A stretch of 33,151 nt of DNA from CAZDKO01 sp964506075 [NCBI: uncultured bacterium] (GCA_964506075.1 CAZDKO010000020.1:1-33151), one strand, 5' to 3'; positions 7,709 to 16,025 are shown, counted from the first letter of the stretch. Notes: a model not told the origin generated them from the letters alone. Numbers and translations: made by a program.

Positions 7709-9119
7709 ATTTTCTTTCTTCAGGATAAATTTGTCCGCCGCGAAATAATATGTTCCATCCGTAGCTTAATCGACAAAATAAATCGCCGCAGGATCTTATT
7801 CTCTTGGGATTAAGAGCGTTTAAAATCTGTCCGGGTCTTAGATAAAATTGCCGGTAAGCCCGGCGATGCATATTTTCAATTGCCCGGGGATGTAAAAAAG
7901 AAGAATGAAAAACTGCTTTTATATCAAATCCAACCGAATTCATATTTAAATCGTATAAAAAATTCCCCGGCTCTTTTAAAATCATGCTGTAAAGTTTTGT
8001 CCCGACAAGAGGAATAACCATGGCAAAAGAGGCGTTCCCTATAGGAAGGCTCCTGGCTAGATTAATTGTCATCTGGATATCGTCTGAAGTTTCAAACGGA
8101 AAACCGATAGTAAAAAAAGCGTGTATTTCCAGGCCTGTTTTTTTCGCTGATTTTATAGTTTCTGTAACCTGTTCAAGGTTATAGCCGCGCCCGATTTTAT
8201 CCAGAATTCTTTGTGAGCCTGATTCAATAGAAAAAAACAATTTATTGAACCCTGCCTGTTTTAATAATTCAAACATTTCCGAATCGCAAATGTCCGGTCT
8301 GATTCCGTTTGTCCCGGAGAAAAAAACCTTTTTGTTCAGTCCCGATTTTATAATCAACCGACAAAATTCCTTTACTCTCTCAGGATACATTGTAAAACAA
8401 TCGTCGCAAATATTAATTTCTTTAATTTTAAAGTTATTCGTCAGATATTCAATTTCATCTTTAACGTGTTCTATGGCTCTGAGTCTCACCTTATAACCGT
8501 GGATAAATTTAGTGCAGTAAATACAATCATACGGACAGCCCCGGGAGGTATTCATAAAAACAAAGGGAATACGACTATTAGCGTATTTATATTTATTTAG
8601 CTCATAAAGATGCCAGGCGGGAAATTCAAGTTTATCCAGGTCCTCAATATACGGCCGGGAAGAATTAACCCTCAAGTCTCCGTCCCAGTAGGCTATCCCT
8701 TTTATGCGGGAGAGGTCATTTTCCCGCATTAATTCGGCGATGGTCTCCTCTCCCTCCCCCCGTACGACTATATCTGCATACTCCGGAATTAGTTTATCAT
8801 ACACGGCGGTGGCGTGAGGTCCGCCCATAATAATTCGGGTTTTTGGCGAAGCGACTCTGATCGCCCGGGCTATCTCCAGAGCGCTGCTGACATTCCCGGC
8901 ATTGACCGAAAGGCCCACTACCGGATATTCTGGAAGAAGAGAAATAATCTTCTTCCGGTAATCGCGGGTTATCTGGCAATCAATAAATTGGACCTTGATA
9001 CCGATACTTTCTAAGGTCGAAGCGATATAAGCTAATCCTAAAGCGGGAGCTAACCAGCGCCACGGTGAGTACGGAAAAATAAGGAGTGTTTGTCTTTCTT
9101 TAGACTTGGGAAAAATCAT
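7692..9119 (-). CDS. Cobalamin-dependent radical SAM protein (array member, 475 aa)
   Basis: The longest of the close paralogues. After an extra basic N-terminal stretch (MIFPKSKERQ) it has the shared cobalamin-binding domain, with A-L-G-L-A-YIASTLESIG replacing the usual G-I-G-YIASALEGIG, and TSRGCPYDCIYC with Cys195, 199 and 202. The barrel continues with FSIESGSQRILDKIGRG and FFTIGFPFETSDDI. The C-terminal extension after about residue 430 is longer than in the others and ends in a charged EERKYEFKK segment that overlaps the start of the next gene. No Shine-Dalgarno sequence is evident before the ATG at 9117-9119, so a slightly later start cannot be excluded. It starts 27 bases after the divergent radical SAM gene. 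Function as for the array: cobalamin and SAM dependent, substrate unknown. Confidence 0.9.
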   Translation of the reverse strand: MIFPKSKERQTLLIFPYSPWRWLAPALGLAYIASTLESIGIKVQFIDCQITRDYRKKIISLLPEYPVVGLSVNAGNVSSALEIARAIRVASPKTRIIMGGPHATAVYDKLIPEYADIVVRGEGEETIAELMRENDLSRIKGIAYWDGDLRVNSSRPYIEDLDKLEFPAWHLYELNKYKYANSRIPFVFMNTSRGCPYDCIYCTKFIHGYKVRLRAIEHVKDEIEYLTNNFKIKEINICDDCFTMYPERVKEFCRLIIKSGLNKKVFFSGTNGIRPDICDSEMFELLKQAGFNKLFFSIESGSQRILDKIGRGYNLEQVTETIKSAKKTGLEIHAFFTIGFPFETSDDIQMTINLARSLPIGNASFAMVIPLVGTKLYSMILKEPGNFLYDLNMNSVGFDIKAVFHSSFLHPRAIENMHRRAYRQFYLRPGQILNALNPKRIRSCGDLFCRLSYGWNILFRGGQIYPEERKYEFKK

Positions 9120-9146
9120 TGATTTTGGAAGTTTTTACCAATTTGT

Positions 9147-10721
9147 TCAGGTATTATACCACCTGGGTTTCCATAGACGGTTTACCGCGCCGAAGCCTTC
9201 AAATTTTTTCTTCCCGGAAACAGCCAGAAAAAAATCTCGCAGCAGAATCCGCGTGATAGCGATAAGAAACCACCAGTGTAATCTTCGTCGGATTGAATAT
9301 CGCGAAAAAAGCCCGGCAATATACTTTCCCGGTTGTTTTTTAATAAAATCCTTATATAATTTCTGGGATAATCTGGAAATTTCCTCTCTGGAGAGTGTCT
9401 CTGACGGCATAACCGGGTAGAACATGTCAAACTTAGAAAAATCATATTCTTCAATCCAACCTTTTGAATTAGCTTCGGTCCATAGCGGCGTTCCCGGCCA
9501 GGGCATAAGGGGATGAAAAGCGGCAAAATCAACTTGCGAGTCGCGGGAAAATTTCCCCAAACTTTCCATCGTCTCTTCAGTTTCGGTTCTGATTCCCGTA
9601 ATAAAGGTTGCTTGTCTGAAAACCTGTGGATATTTTTTCTTTAATAACCGACAGGCTTTCGTTAAACTACTTGCTTCTAAATCCATTTTGCCAATCAATC
9701 TAAGTTCATTATCGGCAGACCTTTCTCCGCCGATAAGAGTATGGCTGAAGCCGGCCTTTACCATTTTTTCTAAAATACCTAATTTTTCCTGCTCTAACAA
9801 TAAATCGGCCCTGACAAAAGCCCACCAGCCTAATTTATATCCTCGACGGATGATTTCTTCACACACCTTTTCTATCCACTGATGATTATGATTCCATGTC
9901 CCCTCAACCCAGAAGAGGTATCGCACTCCATATTTATTATAAAGAACGTCTATTTCATCAAGCGTTCTTTCAGGACTTTTCAGTCTGAGTTTGGGGATAA
10001 AAACCAACTCCCCGTTGTTTGAATAATGTTCGCTTTCAGCAGCCGACCAAGAACAAAAATTACAATCGTAACTACAACCTCTCGCCCCCTGTATTGTTAT
10101 TGCTCTTGGCCAGAGTTTCCCAAAAGGAGAATATTCTTTGATCGGCATCAGATCATAAGCAGGTATGGGTAAATCATCCAGATTTTCAATCAGCGGACGC
10201 GGCTGGGTAGTCATAACTTGTGTGCCATCCCTATAAGCAATTGAAGCTACACTTGATAAATCCTTACCTTCTCGTAAAGCAGTAATTAACTCTCTTAAGG
10301 TTTCTTCTCCTTCATACCTGACTATAAAATCCAGCTCCGGAAAATTTTTAAGAGAATATTCCGGTAAATGGGAATGAAAATGTCCTCCGCCGATAGTGAC
10401 TGTATCAGGGTTTAATTCCTTAGCTATTTTTAGTGCCTTTATTCCCTCATGCATATAACAGACTTTATCTCCAACTCCGACAACGTCTGGTTTTTCCGCC
10501 TTAATAATTTTAGACAGAGATGTCCAGCCGATTCTTAAAGGCAGGCAATCTATAATTTTTATTTCAATATTTTTTATTTTTTGTCTTAAATAAGCCGCTA
10601 CACAGGGTAGACCCAGCGGGAGGAGGAAATTATCGGACTCATTAATGATAGGCCACAGGTGATATGGAGGTCTAATGAGCAGAATTTTAATTTTATCTTT
10701 TCCATAAAGAATGGTCTTCAT
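9147..10721 (-). CDS. Divergent cobalamin-binding radical SAM protein (BchE-like family, 524 aa)
   Basis: A COG1032-type radical SAM enzyme not interchangeable with the close paralogues. N-terminal cobalamin-binding domain: KILLIRPPY at 12-20, VTIGGGHFHSHLPEY at 108-122, FIVRYEGEETL at 132-142. Radical SAM motif GARGCSYDCNFCSW gives Cys216, 220 and 223, the CX3CX2C spacing. A later GERSADNELRLIGKMD segment and a basic C-terminal tail with aromatic residues (HWWFLIAITRILLRDFFLA) follow, the latter possibly membrane-associated. Like the array it lacks DxHxxG. It is the first protein gene after the tRNA-Gln, 58 bases from the tRNA 3' end, with no terminator visible between. It may open the array transcript or continue the gltX one. 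Substrate unknown; lipid- or ring-modifying enzymes such as BchE and the hopanoid-associated proteins are superfamily relatives. Confidence 0.85.
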   Translation of the reverse strand: MKTILYGKDKIKILLIRPPYHLWPIINESDNFLLPLGLPCVAAYLRQKIKNIEIKIIDCLPLRIGWTSLSKIIKAEKPDVVGVGDKVCYMHEGIKALKIAKELNPDTVTIGGGHFHSHLPEYSLKNFPELDFIVRYEGEETLRELITALREGKDLSSVASIAYRDGTQVMTTQPRPLIENLDDLPIPAYDLMPIKEYSPFGKLWPRAITIQGARGCSYDCNFCSWSAAESEHYSNNGELVFIPKLRLKSPERTLDEIDVLYNKYGVRYLFWVEGTWNHNHQWIEKVCEEIIRRGYKLGWWAFVRADLLLEQEKLGILEKMVKAGFSHTLIGGERSADNELRLIGKMDLEASSLTKACRLLKKKYPQVFRQATFITGIRTETEETMESLGKFSRDSQVDFAAFHPLMPWPGTPLWTEANSKGWIEEYDFSKFDMFYPVMPSETLSREEISRLSQKLYKDFIKKQPGKYIAGLFSRYSIRRRLHWWFLIAITRILLRDFFLAVSGKKKFEGFGAVNRLWKPRWYNT

Positions 10722-10779
10722 ATTAAATTTGTTTCATTGCTAAATTAAAAACTTATAAATAAAAATATAAAAATGAATC

Positions 10780-10855
10780 TGGCTGCCTGGCTAGGGGTCG
10801 AACCTAGACTTTCCTGATCCAGAGTCAGGCGTGTTGCCAATTACACCACCAGGCA
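10780..10855 (-). tRNA. tRNA-Gln (anticodon CUG), CCA encoded
   Basis: Minus-strand cloverleaf: acceptor TGCCTGG/CCAGGCA, D-arm GTGT/ACAC, anticodon stem CCTGA/TCAGG with loop CTCTGGA (anticodon CTG, reading CAG), T-arm CTAGG/CCTAG with TTCGACC loop. The discriminator is G73 and CCA is encoded in the DNA. The first pair is U1-A72, a known identity feature of bacterial tRNA-Gln for transamidation by GatCAB. It lies 19 bases after the stop of gltX, whose product would charge tRNA-Gln with glutamate in organisms lacking GlnRS; whether this one lacks GlnRS cannot be seen here. Confidence 0.95.
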
Positions 10856-10874
10856 AGATTTTTCTGAATTTATA

Positions 10875-12182
10875 TCAAGCTGCCCATTTATCTATTCTTT
10901 TTATAACCCGACTTTTACCTATCAATTCCATAGTTTCAAATAATCCGGGACTCACCGCTCTTCCGGTAACGGCAACCCGGGTAGGATGGATTAAATCTTT
11001 GCTTTTCAATTTGAGTTCTTCAGCCAAATCCCGGCAGACTTTTTCTATGGCCGCGGCATTAAACGATTCAATGCCTTCCAACCTTTCTTTAAGAGACTTA
11101 AACATAGCGGGTAAATAGTCCCTTTTCAGGAATTTTTCTTCATCTTCGGGACAAATTTTAATTTCTTCCAGAAAAATAAAATCGGCTTGCTCTTTCAACT
11201 GGGCAAAATATTTTATTCTGGTCTTATACAAGTCTAACACCTTTTTAAGCCAGTTCAAATCAGTTTTTTCATTAACGTAGCCGATTGATTTTAAGTATTC
11301 AGCGGCTATAGACACGGTTTCGTCCGAATTTTTCTCGGCGAAATATACCCCGTTCATCCAGTTTAATTTTTCTAAGTCAAAAATAGCCCCTTTTTTCCCG
11401 ATGCTTCCTAAAGAGAAACTATCTATTAATTCGGCCAGGGTCATTTTTTCTCTGTTATCTTTAGGTGACCAGCCCAGAAGAGCTAAATAATTAAACACTG
11501 CTTCGGATAGATACCCTGTTTCCCGGTAATAATCTAAAGCGGTGGCGCCGTGACGCTTACTGAGCCGGCTGCCGTCCGGACCCAGGATTAAAGGAACATG
11601 GGCAAACTGAGGCAAAGGAAATCCCATGGCCTGATAAAGCGCAATCTGTTTCGGCGTATTGGATATGTGGTCGTCACCACGAATAACGTGACTGATTGAA
11701 AGAAGGGCGTCATCCACCACGCAGGCCAAATTATAAGTCGGGGTCTGGTCTCCTCTTAATATAACAAAATTACCCAGTTCCTGATTATCAAACTCTATAT
11801 TACCATGAATCAAATCAGTAAAAATGGTTTTCCCCGAAGGCATCAAAAATTCAATTGCCTCCCCTTCTGTTTTTCCCGGTATTTTTCGGGCTTTTCCTTC
11901 CTCCACTAATTTCCGGGCATAATAGAGGTGTTTCTCGATAAAGTGACTTTGATATATCGGGCCTTCATCCCAACTAATGCCTAACCACTTAAGGCCGTTA
12001 ATAATTGATTCTAAGGCCTGGGGCTGGGCCCTTTCCCGGTCGGTATCCTCTATCCGTAATATAAAACTGCCTTTTTCATGACGGGCAAAAAGCCAGTTAA
12101 AAAGAGCGGTTCGGGCACCGCCGATATGAAGATGACCTGTTGGACTGGGGGCAAAGCGCACTCTTATTTTTTTATCCATCAT
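10875..12182 (-). CDS. gltX: Glutamyl-tRNA synthetase lacking the usual zinc-module insert
   Basis: Class I synthetase that joins glutamate to tRNA-Glu (and probably tRNA-Gln). The HIGH-type motif is in PSPTGHLHIGG (12-22), the KMSKS-type motif is SRLSKR (205-210), and HVIRGDDHISNTP (166-177) and the anticodon-binding region follow. At 435 residues it is about 35 shorter than E. coli GluRS. The loss is localised: between VEEGKA (93-98) and EFLMPSGKTIF (111-121) only about a dozen residues remain, where other GluRS carry the 45-residue CxC...C zinc-binding module. The reading frame is intact, so this is a deletion in the lineage and not an error. The start codon overlaps the end of the oxidoreductase gamma gene by 11 bases. 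A start one codon later (second Met) is equally possible. tRNA-Gln follows closely. Confidence 0.95.
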   Translation of the reverse strand: MMDKKIRVRFAPSPTGHLHIGGARTALFNWLFARHEKGSFILRIEDTDRERAQPQALESIINGLKWLGISWDEGPIYQSHFIEKHLYYARKLVEEGKARKIPGKTEGEAIEFLMPSGKTIFTDLIHGNIEFDNQELGNFVILRGDQTPTYNLACVVDDALLSISHVIRGDDHISNTPKQIALYQAMGFPLPQFAHVPLILGPDGSRLSKRHGATALDYYRETGYLSEAVFNYLALLGWSPKDNREKMTLAELIDSFSLGSIGKKGAIFDLEKLNWMNGVYFAEKNSDETVSIAAEYLKSIGYVNEKTDLNWLKKVLDLYKTRIKYFAQLKEQADFIFLEEIKICPEDEEKFLKRDYLPAMFKSLKERLEGIESFNAAAIEKVCRDLAEELKLKSKDLIHPTRVAVTGRAVSPGLFETMELIGKSRVIKRIDKWAA

Positions 12183-12717
12183 TTTTACTCATCTTTGAGC
12201 CTTCGGCAAAGGCCTTTAAATTTATATCTAACATTTTTGCCTTTTCATTCGTTAAAATATTCTTCAGAGCTTTTTCTACAGATTCATTGGAAACTACCGG
12301 CCTCTTATTCAAATAAATCCCTAAAGCAACCAGATTAGCTGTGCGGATTTCACCGATTTCCCGGGCTTTATCCGTAAGAGGAAGCCAAATATCTTCAACT
12401 CCTTCCGGGACGGCTGTCTTTTTAACCAGGGACGAATTCACCACCAATAAACCGTTATCTTTAATATTCGGTAAAAATTTCTTGAAAGAAGGCTCATTCA
12501 AAATTATAGCGTCATCCGGATTTTTAAAAATAGGACAGGCAATTTCTTCCTCAGAAATAATCACCATACAATAAGCGGTTCCCCCGCGCACTTCCGCTCC
12601 ATAGGAAGGGAAAAAAGTGGTAAATCTCTCTTCTTCTAAAGCCGCCTGGGCTAAAACTTTACCGGCAAATAAAATACCCTGGCCACCAAAACCGGCGATA
12701 ACTATGTTTTTTATCAT
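12172..12717 (-). CDS. 2-oxoacid:ferredoxin oxidoreductase, gamma subunit
   Basis: The 181-residue protein begins MIKNIVIAGFGGQGILFAGK, with the GFGGQG loop at 9-14 that marks the gamma domain of pyruvate/2-oxoacid:ferredoxin oxidoreductases, followed by PSYGAEVRGG, also diagnostic. It completes the alpha, beta, ferredoxin set encoded just upstream (38 bases after beta). The complex oxidatively decarboxylates a 2-oxoacid to its acyl-CoA with reduction of ferredoxin in the cytoplasm. The gene overlaps gltX by 11 bases. The subunit order (ferredoxin, alpha, beta, gamma) is that of KOR/VOR operons. Branched-chain 2-oxoacid or 2-oxoglutarate are both possible substrates. Confidence 0.9.
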   Translation of the reverse strand: MIKNIVIAGFGGQGILFAGKVLAQAALEEERFTTFFPSYGAEVRGGTAYCMVIISEEEIACPIFKNPDDAIILNEPSFKKFLPNIKDNGLLVVNSSLVKKTAVPEGVEDIWLPLTDKAREIGEIRTANLVALGIYLNKRPVVSNESVEKALKNILTNEKAKMLDINLKAFAEGSKMSKNDG

Positions 12718-12755
12718 CTTCCCTCTTTCATGTATTCATATTTATATTTAAATAA

Positions 12756-13487
12756 TTATTCTTTAATGATACCCAGAGGAAAAACCTTTATCATTTCTTT
12801 TTCAATTGCTTCTACGGCCTTTTGAGGATTGAGCCCCCAGTTAACCGGACAGGGGGAAAGTATCTCCACTAAACTAAAGCCTTTTCCTTCAATCTGGGTC
12901 TGAAAAGCTTTTTTTATATCTTTTTTAGTTTTAATTATATGAGCGGGACTATGGACGGAGTCACGGCTTAAAAAGACAGCCCCGTTTAAAACCTGTAGTA
13001 ATTCCGGGATTTTAAGAGGATAACCTTCTCTTTTTTTATCCCTTCCAAGCGGGGTAGTCGCCGTTTTCTGGCCTAAAAGGGTCGTTGGAGCCATTTGGCC
13101 GCCGGTCATTCCGTAGACTGCATTATTAACAAAAAAAACAGAGATATTTTCTCCCCGGTTGGCCGCATGAATTATTTCCGCCGTACCGATAGCGGCCAAA
13201 TCCCCATCTCCCTGATAGGTAAAAACGATATTTCCCGGGAGTGCCCGTTTTATACCCGTGGCTACAGCCGGTGTCCGACCATGGGCAGCCTCCGTTACGT
13301 CAAAGTTAAAATAGTCGTAGGCCAAAACGGCACAGCCGACCGGAGCTACGCCAATAACTCTTTCGCGTATCTTTAATTCATCTATTACTTCAGCGATTAA
13401 ACGGTGGATGATGCCGTGTCCACAGCCGGGACAATAATGAGTCATATTATCCGTTAAACTTTCTGTCCGTCCGAATATTTTTTTCAT
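12756..13487 (-). CDS. 2-oxoacid:ferredoxin oxidoreductase, beta subunit (TPP-binding)
   Basis: A 243-residue thiamine diphosphate-binding subunit. CPGCGHG at 19-25 and the TPP/Mg motif GDGD (93-96) with NN at 121-122 ([11 protein letters not shown]) are complete. [12 protein letters not shown] and [15 protein letters not shown] are typical of the short KOR/VOR beta subunits. Its ATG overlaps the alpha gene by 4 bases (ATGA type), so the two are made in step, as expected for an alpha-beta catalytic pair. No residue expected for TPP binding appears missing. It would deliver electrons to the separate ferredoxin-like subunit encoded at 14532-14741. Confidence 0.92.
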   Translation of the reverse strand: MKKIFGRTESLTDNMTHYCPGCGHGIIHRLIAEVIDELKIRERVIGVAPVGCAVLAYDYFNFDVTEAAHGRTPAVATGIKRALPGNIVFTYQGDGDLAAIGTAEIIHAANRGENISVFFVNNAVYGMTGGQMAPTTLLGQKTATTPLGRDKKREGYPLKIPELLQVLNGAVFLSRDSVHSPAHIIKTKKDIKKAFQTQIEGKGFSLVEILSPCPVNWGLNPQKAVEAIEKEMIKVFPLGIIKE

Positions 13488-14539
13488 TTTGACATTTTCT
13501 CTATTAAACCGTAAATTTCTTCCGGATTAAAGTAGGCCCCCCCTAATTTTCCGACAAACTCTACGGGACAGTTCCCTTTAGCCGCTAACCTGACATCATC
13601 AAGCATCTGTCCGGCACTTAATTCCAGATTTAAAATCTTTTTCAGTTTTTTTGATAATTCATCCAAACGCTCCTCCGGAAAAGGCCAGAGAGTGATGGGC
13701 CTAAAAAGACCGACCGGTATTCCTTTCCTCCGGGCTTTTAAAACCGCTGCTTTAGCCACCCGGGCAACTGTTCCATAGGCGACTATCATATAGTCGGAAT
13801 TTTCAGTTAGAATTTCTTCCCACCGCGTTTCTTTATTTTTAATTTCCTGGTATTTTTTTTGTAATTTCAGATTATGGTTTTCCAGTACCCCTTCACCTAA
13901 ATATAAAGAACGGATCCGACGGGGTTTTCTTCCCTTACAACCAGTCAGGATCCAATCGTCTTTTACAGAAGTTTTGGGCGTCGGCGGCTTGATTATTTCC
14001 ACCCCTTCCTTCATCTGTCCCAAAATACCGTCCCCTAAAATTATCACCGGGTTTCGATATTTATCGGCTAAATCAAAAGCTTCCACAGTAAGATTAAAAG
14101 ATTCCTGAACGGAAGCCGGGCCTAAAACAATACAGCGGTAATCACCGTGTCCTCCGCCTCGAGTCGCCTGAAAATAGTCTGCCTGGCTACCGGAAATATT
14201 TCCCAAACCCGGTCCACCCCGCATAATGTTTACGATAACGGCGGGTAACTCTGAACCGGCTAAATATGAAATTCCTTCCTGTTTAAGGCTTATACCCGGG
14301 CTGGATGAAGAAGTCATGGCCCTTTTACCGGTTAAAACTGAACCATACACCATATTTATAGCGGCCAGCTCGCTTTCCGACTGAATAAACGTTCCCCCGA
14401 CATCCAACATCCGCTTTGCCATATAAGCGGTTAACTCATTCTGGGGAGTAATAGGATAGCCGTAATAGAAACGACAGCCGGCTTGAATCGCCGCTTCACC
14501 AATAGTTTCATTTCCGCTCATCAGGATTTTATTAGTCAT
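13484..14539 (-). CDS. vorB: 2-oxoacid:ferredoxin oxidoreductase, alpha subunit (VorB-like)
   Basis: A 351-residue alpha subunit. The segment [14 protein letters not shown] (27-40), then [25 protein letters not shown] and [15 protein letters not shown], is the pattern of proteins annotated VorB, the alpha chain of 3-methyl-2-oxobutanoate (2-ketoisovalerate):ferredoxin oxidoreductase, more than that of classical KorA. Role: binds substrate and, with beta, TPP to make an acyl-CoA. It starts 8 bases inside the ferredoxin gene and ends 4 bases inside beta. In an anaerobe such an enzyme can work in either direction, for amino-acid fermentation or for making 2-oxoacids from acyl-CoA. Substrate assignment rests on family likeness only. 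Confidence 0.88.
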   Translation of the reverse strand: MTNKILMSGNETIGEAAIQAGCRFYYGYPITPQNELTAYMAKRMLDVGGTFIQSESELAAINMVYGSVLTGKRAMTSSSSPGISLKQEGISYLAGSELPAVIVNIMRGGPGLGNISGSQADYFQATRGGGHGDYRCIVLGPASVQESFNLTVEAFDLADKYRNPVIILGDGILGQMKEGVEIIKPPTPKTSVKDDWILTGCKGRKPRRIRSLYLGEGVLENHNLKLQKKYQEIKNKETRWEEILTENSDYMIVAYGTVARVAKAAVLKARRKGIPVGLFRPITLWPFPEERLDELSKKLKKILNLELSAGQMLDDVRLAAKGNCPVEFVGKLGGAYFNPEEIYGLIEKMSK

Positions 14540-14741
14540 CCCCGTAAATTTCTATTGCTCCTTCCGGACAAATTAAAGCACATTTTTGGCAGCCAAGGCA
14601 CTTTTCCATATCTTTTATCTCTACAATATAAAAACCTTTTTTATTAAGTTTAGGCGTTTGTTTTATAATTTCTTTAGAACAAACAGAGAGACATAAATAA
14701 CAACCTTTACAACGTTCACCATCAATGAGAACTTTATACAT
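14532..14741 (-). CDS. 2x[4Fe-4S] ferredoxin-like delta subunit of 2-oxoacid oxidoreductase
   Basis: A 69-residue protein with two cluster motifs: CKGCYLCLSVC (Cys11, 14, 17, 21) and CLGCQKCALIC (Cys48, 51, 54, 58), each followed by a partner-cluster segment (CSKEI, CPEGAIEI). This is the electron-accepting subunit of four-subunit KOR/VOR enzymes. It overlaps the 3' end of nadK by 8 bases and the alpha gene by 8 bases, so its translation is tied to both sides. Confidence 0.93.
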   Translation of the reverse strand: MYKVLIDGERCKGCYLCLSVCSKEIIKQTPKLNKKGFYIVEIKDMEKCLGCQKCALICPEGAIEIYGDD

Positions 14742-15615
14742 GGATATAATCTTCTCCTCTTTTACCCCAGGAAAATTTTTCTCTTAAAACCTGATAATAA
14801 TTTCTTTTAGGAGAAACAACCAGCCGTAATTTCGCCGGTAATTTTTTCACCACTACCTCTTCATCAAAAGATAAGTCAAGACCTATCTGACCGTCAATGG
14901 TAGCACAGATTTCTTTAGCCCGGGTTGACGGCTTGGCTTTTATTTTTACCTTTTTATCCGCCGGGATAATTAAAGGGCGATTGGTTAAGGTGTGCGGGCA
15001 GATAGGCGTTAAAATAATCCCTTCCAACGTCGGTTCCATAATTGGCCCCCCCGCCGAAAGAGAATGTCCGGTAGAACCGGTCGGTGTAGCAATAATCAAA
15101 CCGTCAGACTGATAGGTAGTGACATAATCTTTATCCACAAAGATTTCAAGATGTAAAAGCCGGGCAATGGTTGTTTTGGCTAAGACGATATCGTTAAGGG
15201 CCCGGAATTCTTTGGTTTTTCTACCCTTTGAAACCTCAATTCCAAGAAGCATCCTTTCTTCTGTTTTAAATTTCCCGGTAAATATGTTTTCAAGCACATC
15301 ATAAATTTCCGGAAAAACAGTTTCGGTAATGAACCCTAATCCCCCTAAATTAACTCCGAGAACCGGTATTTTATCTATGTTTTTACTGCGGGCAACCCTC
15401 AGTAACGTTCCATCGCCACCAAGAGAAATAACCAAATCCACCTTTTGAGTTAATTTCTCTATAGGGAAAGAAGGAATTTCTCCTTTAATTTTCACGGCTG
15501 ATTCCTCGTCTATCAGAACAATCTTCCCCTTTTTTCGCAACCAGCGTAATAACTCTTTAAGTTTTATTTCTGCATTTTTCTTTTTTATATTAGTTACGAT
15601 TCCAATCCTTTTCAT
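14734..15615 (-). CDS. nadK: NAD kinase
   Basis: ATP-dependent phosphorylation of NAD to NADP. The 293-residue protein has all family motifs: GGDGT at 66-70, LGFIT at 93-97, LND (140-142) in ALNDIVLAK, DG at 171-172, and TGSTGHSLSAGGP at 179-191. Length and start are typical. It overlaps the secreted-protein gene upstream by 4 bases and the ferredoxin subunit gene downstream by 8 bases. The neighbourhood (dxs, nadK, 2-oxoacid oxidoreductase) links NADPH and ferredoxin supply to isoprenoid and carbon metabolism, though this may only reflect operon packing. Confidence 0.97.
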   Translation of the reverse strand: MKRIGIVTNIKKKNAEIKLKELLRWLRKKGKIVLIDEESAVKIKGEIPSFPIEKLTQKVDLVISLGGDGTLLRVARSKNIDKIPVLGVNLGGLGFITETVFPEIYDVLENIFTGKFKTEERMLLGIEVSKGRKTKEFRALNDIVLAKTTIARLLHLEIFVDKDYVTTYQSDGLIIATPTGSTGHSLSAGGPIMEPTLEGIILTPICPHTLTNRPLIIPADKKVKIKAKPSTRAKEICATIDGQIGLDLSFDEEVVVKKLPAKLRLVVSPKRNYYQVLREKFSWGKRGEDYIHV

Positions 15616-16025
15616 TTTTGTCTTTCTTCTATAGAATTTGTTTTTTGAGGAAATAATAATTCGCGAAAAACATCTTTACCCTGTTCTTTCAGAACCTTGC
15701 CGAATTCATAAAAAAACGGAGACCATTCTTCCCAGCGTTCTTCTTCCGCTTCCTTGAGATATTCTTCCGGTTCTTTATCCTTAGTCCCTTTTAAAAAATA
15801 AATTTCTTCAATGCTTTTCAAATCCACGCCTTCTTCTATTTTGGGCGTTTTCATATATAATTCGTTTAAAATCTCTTCCTGGGTTTTTACCGCTTTATAG
15901 CTTTCTTCGTAATATTTCTTTTCCGGATAGGCAATTCCCCGGGGTTCTTTATTTTTCTCTTCGGCCGAGGCGTAACCGGCAAAGATTAATACGATAAAAA
16001 CAATCGATATTTTTCTCAGTTTCAT
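15612..16025 (-). CDS. Small secreted protein of unknown function
   Basis: I do not recognise a family. The 137-residue product starts with a typical Sec signal peptide: basic MKLRK, hydrophobic core ISIVFIVLIF, and an AGYASA-EE junction suggesting cleavage after residue 21. The absence of a cysteine there argues against a lipoprotein. The mature part is strongly charged and rich in Glu and Lys, probably mostly helical, with a tyrosine-rich early segment (YPEKKYYEESY) and an aromatic patch (WEEWSPFFYEFG at about 94-105). It sits 2 bases after dxs and overlaps nadK by 4 bases, so it is expressed with cytoplasmic metabolic genes in spite of being exported. Confidence 0.8.
   Translation of the reverse strand: MKLRKISIVFIVLIFAGYASAEEKNKEPRGIAYPEKKYYEESYKAVKTQEEILNELYMKTPKIEEGVDLKSIEEIYFLKGTKDKEPEEYLKEAEEERWEEWSPFFYEFGKVLKEQGKDVFRELLFPQKTNSIEERQK

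Noticed and set aside
1-9119. Diversity-generating retroelement as the cause of constant/variable halves
   Set aside because: No reverse transcriptase, no template/variable repeat pair with adenine-specific changes, and the variable halves differ throughout, not at scattered codons.
10875-12182. gltX short because of a frameshift or pseudogene
   Set aside because: The reading frame is continuous, motifs before and after the gap are intact and in register, so a clean internal loss is more likely.
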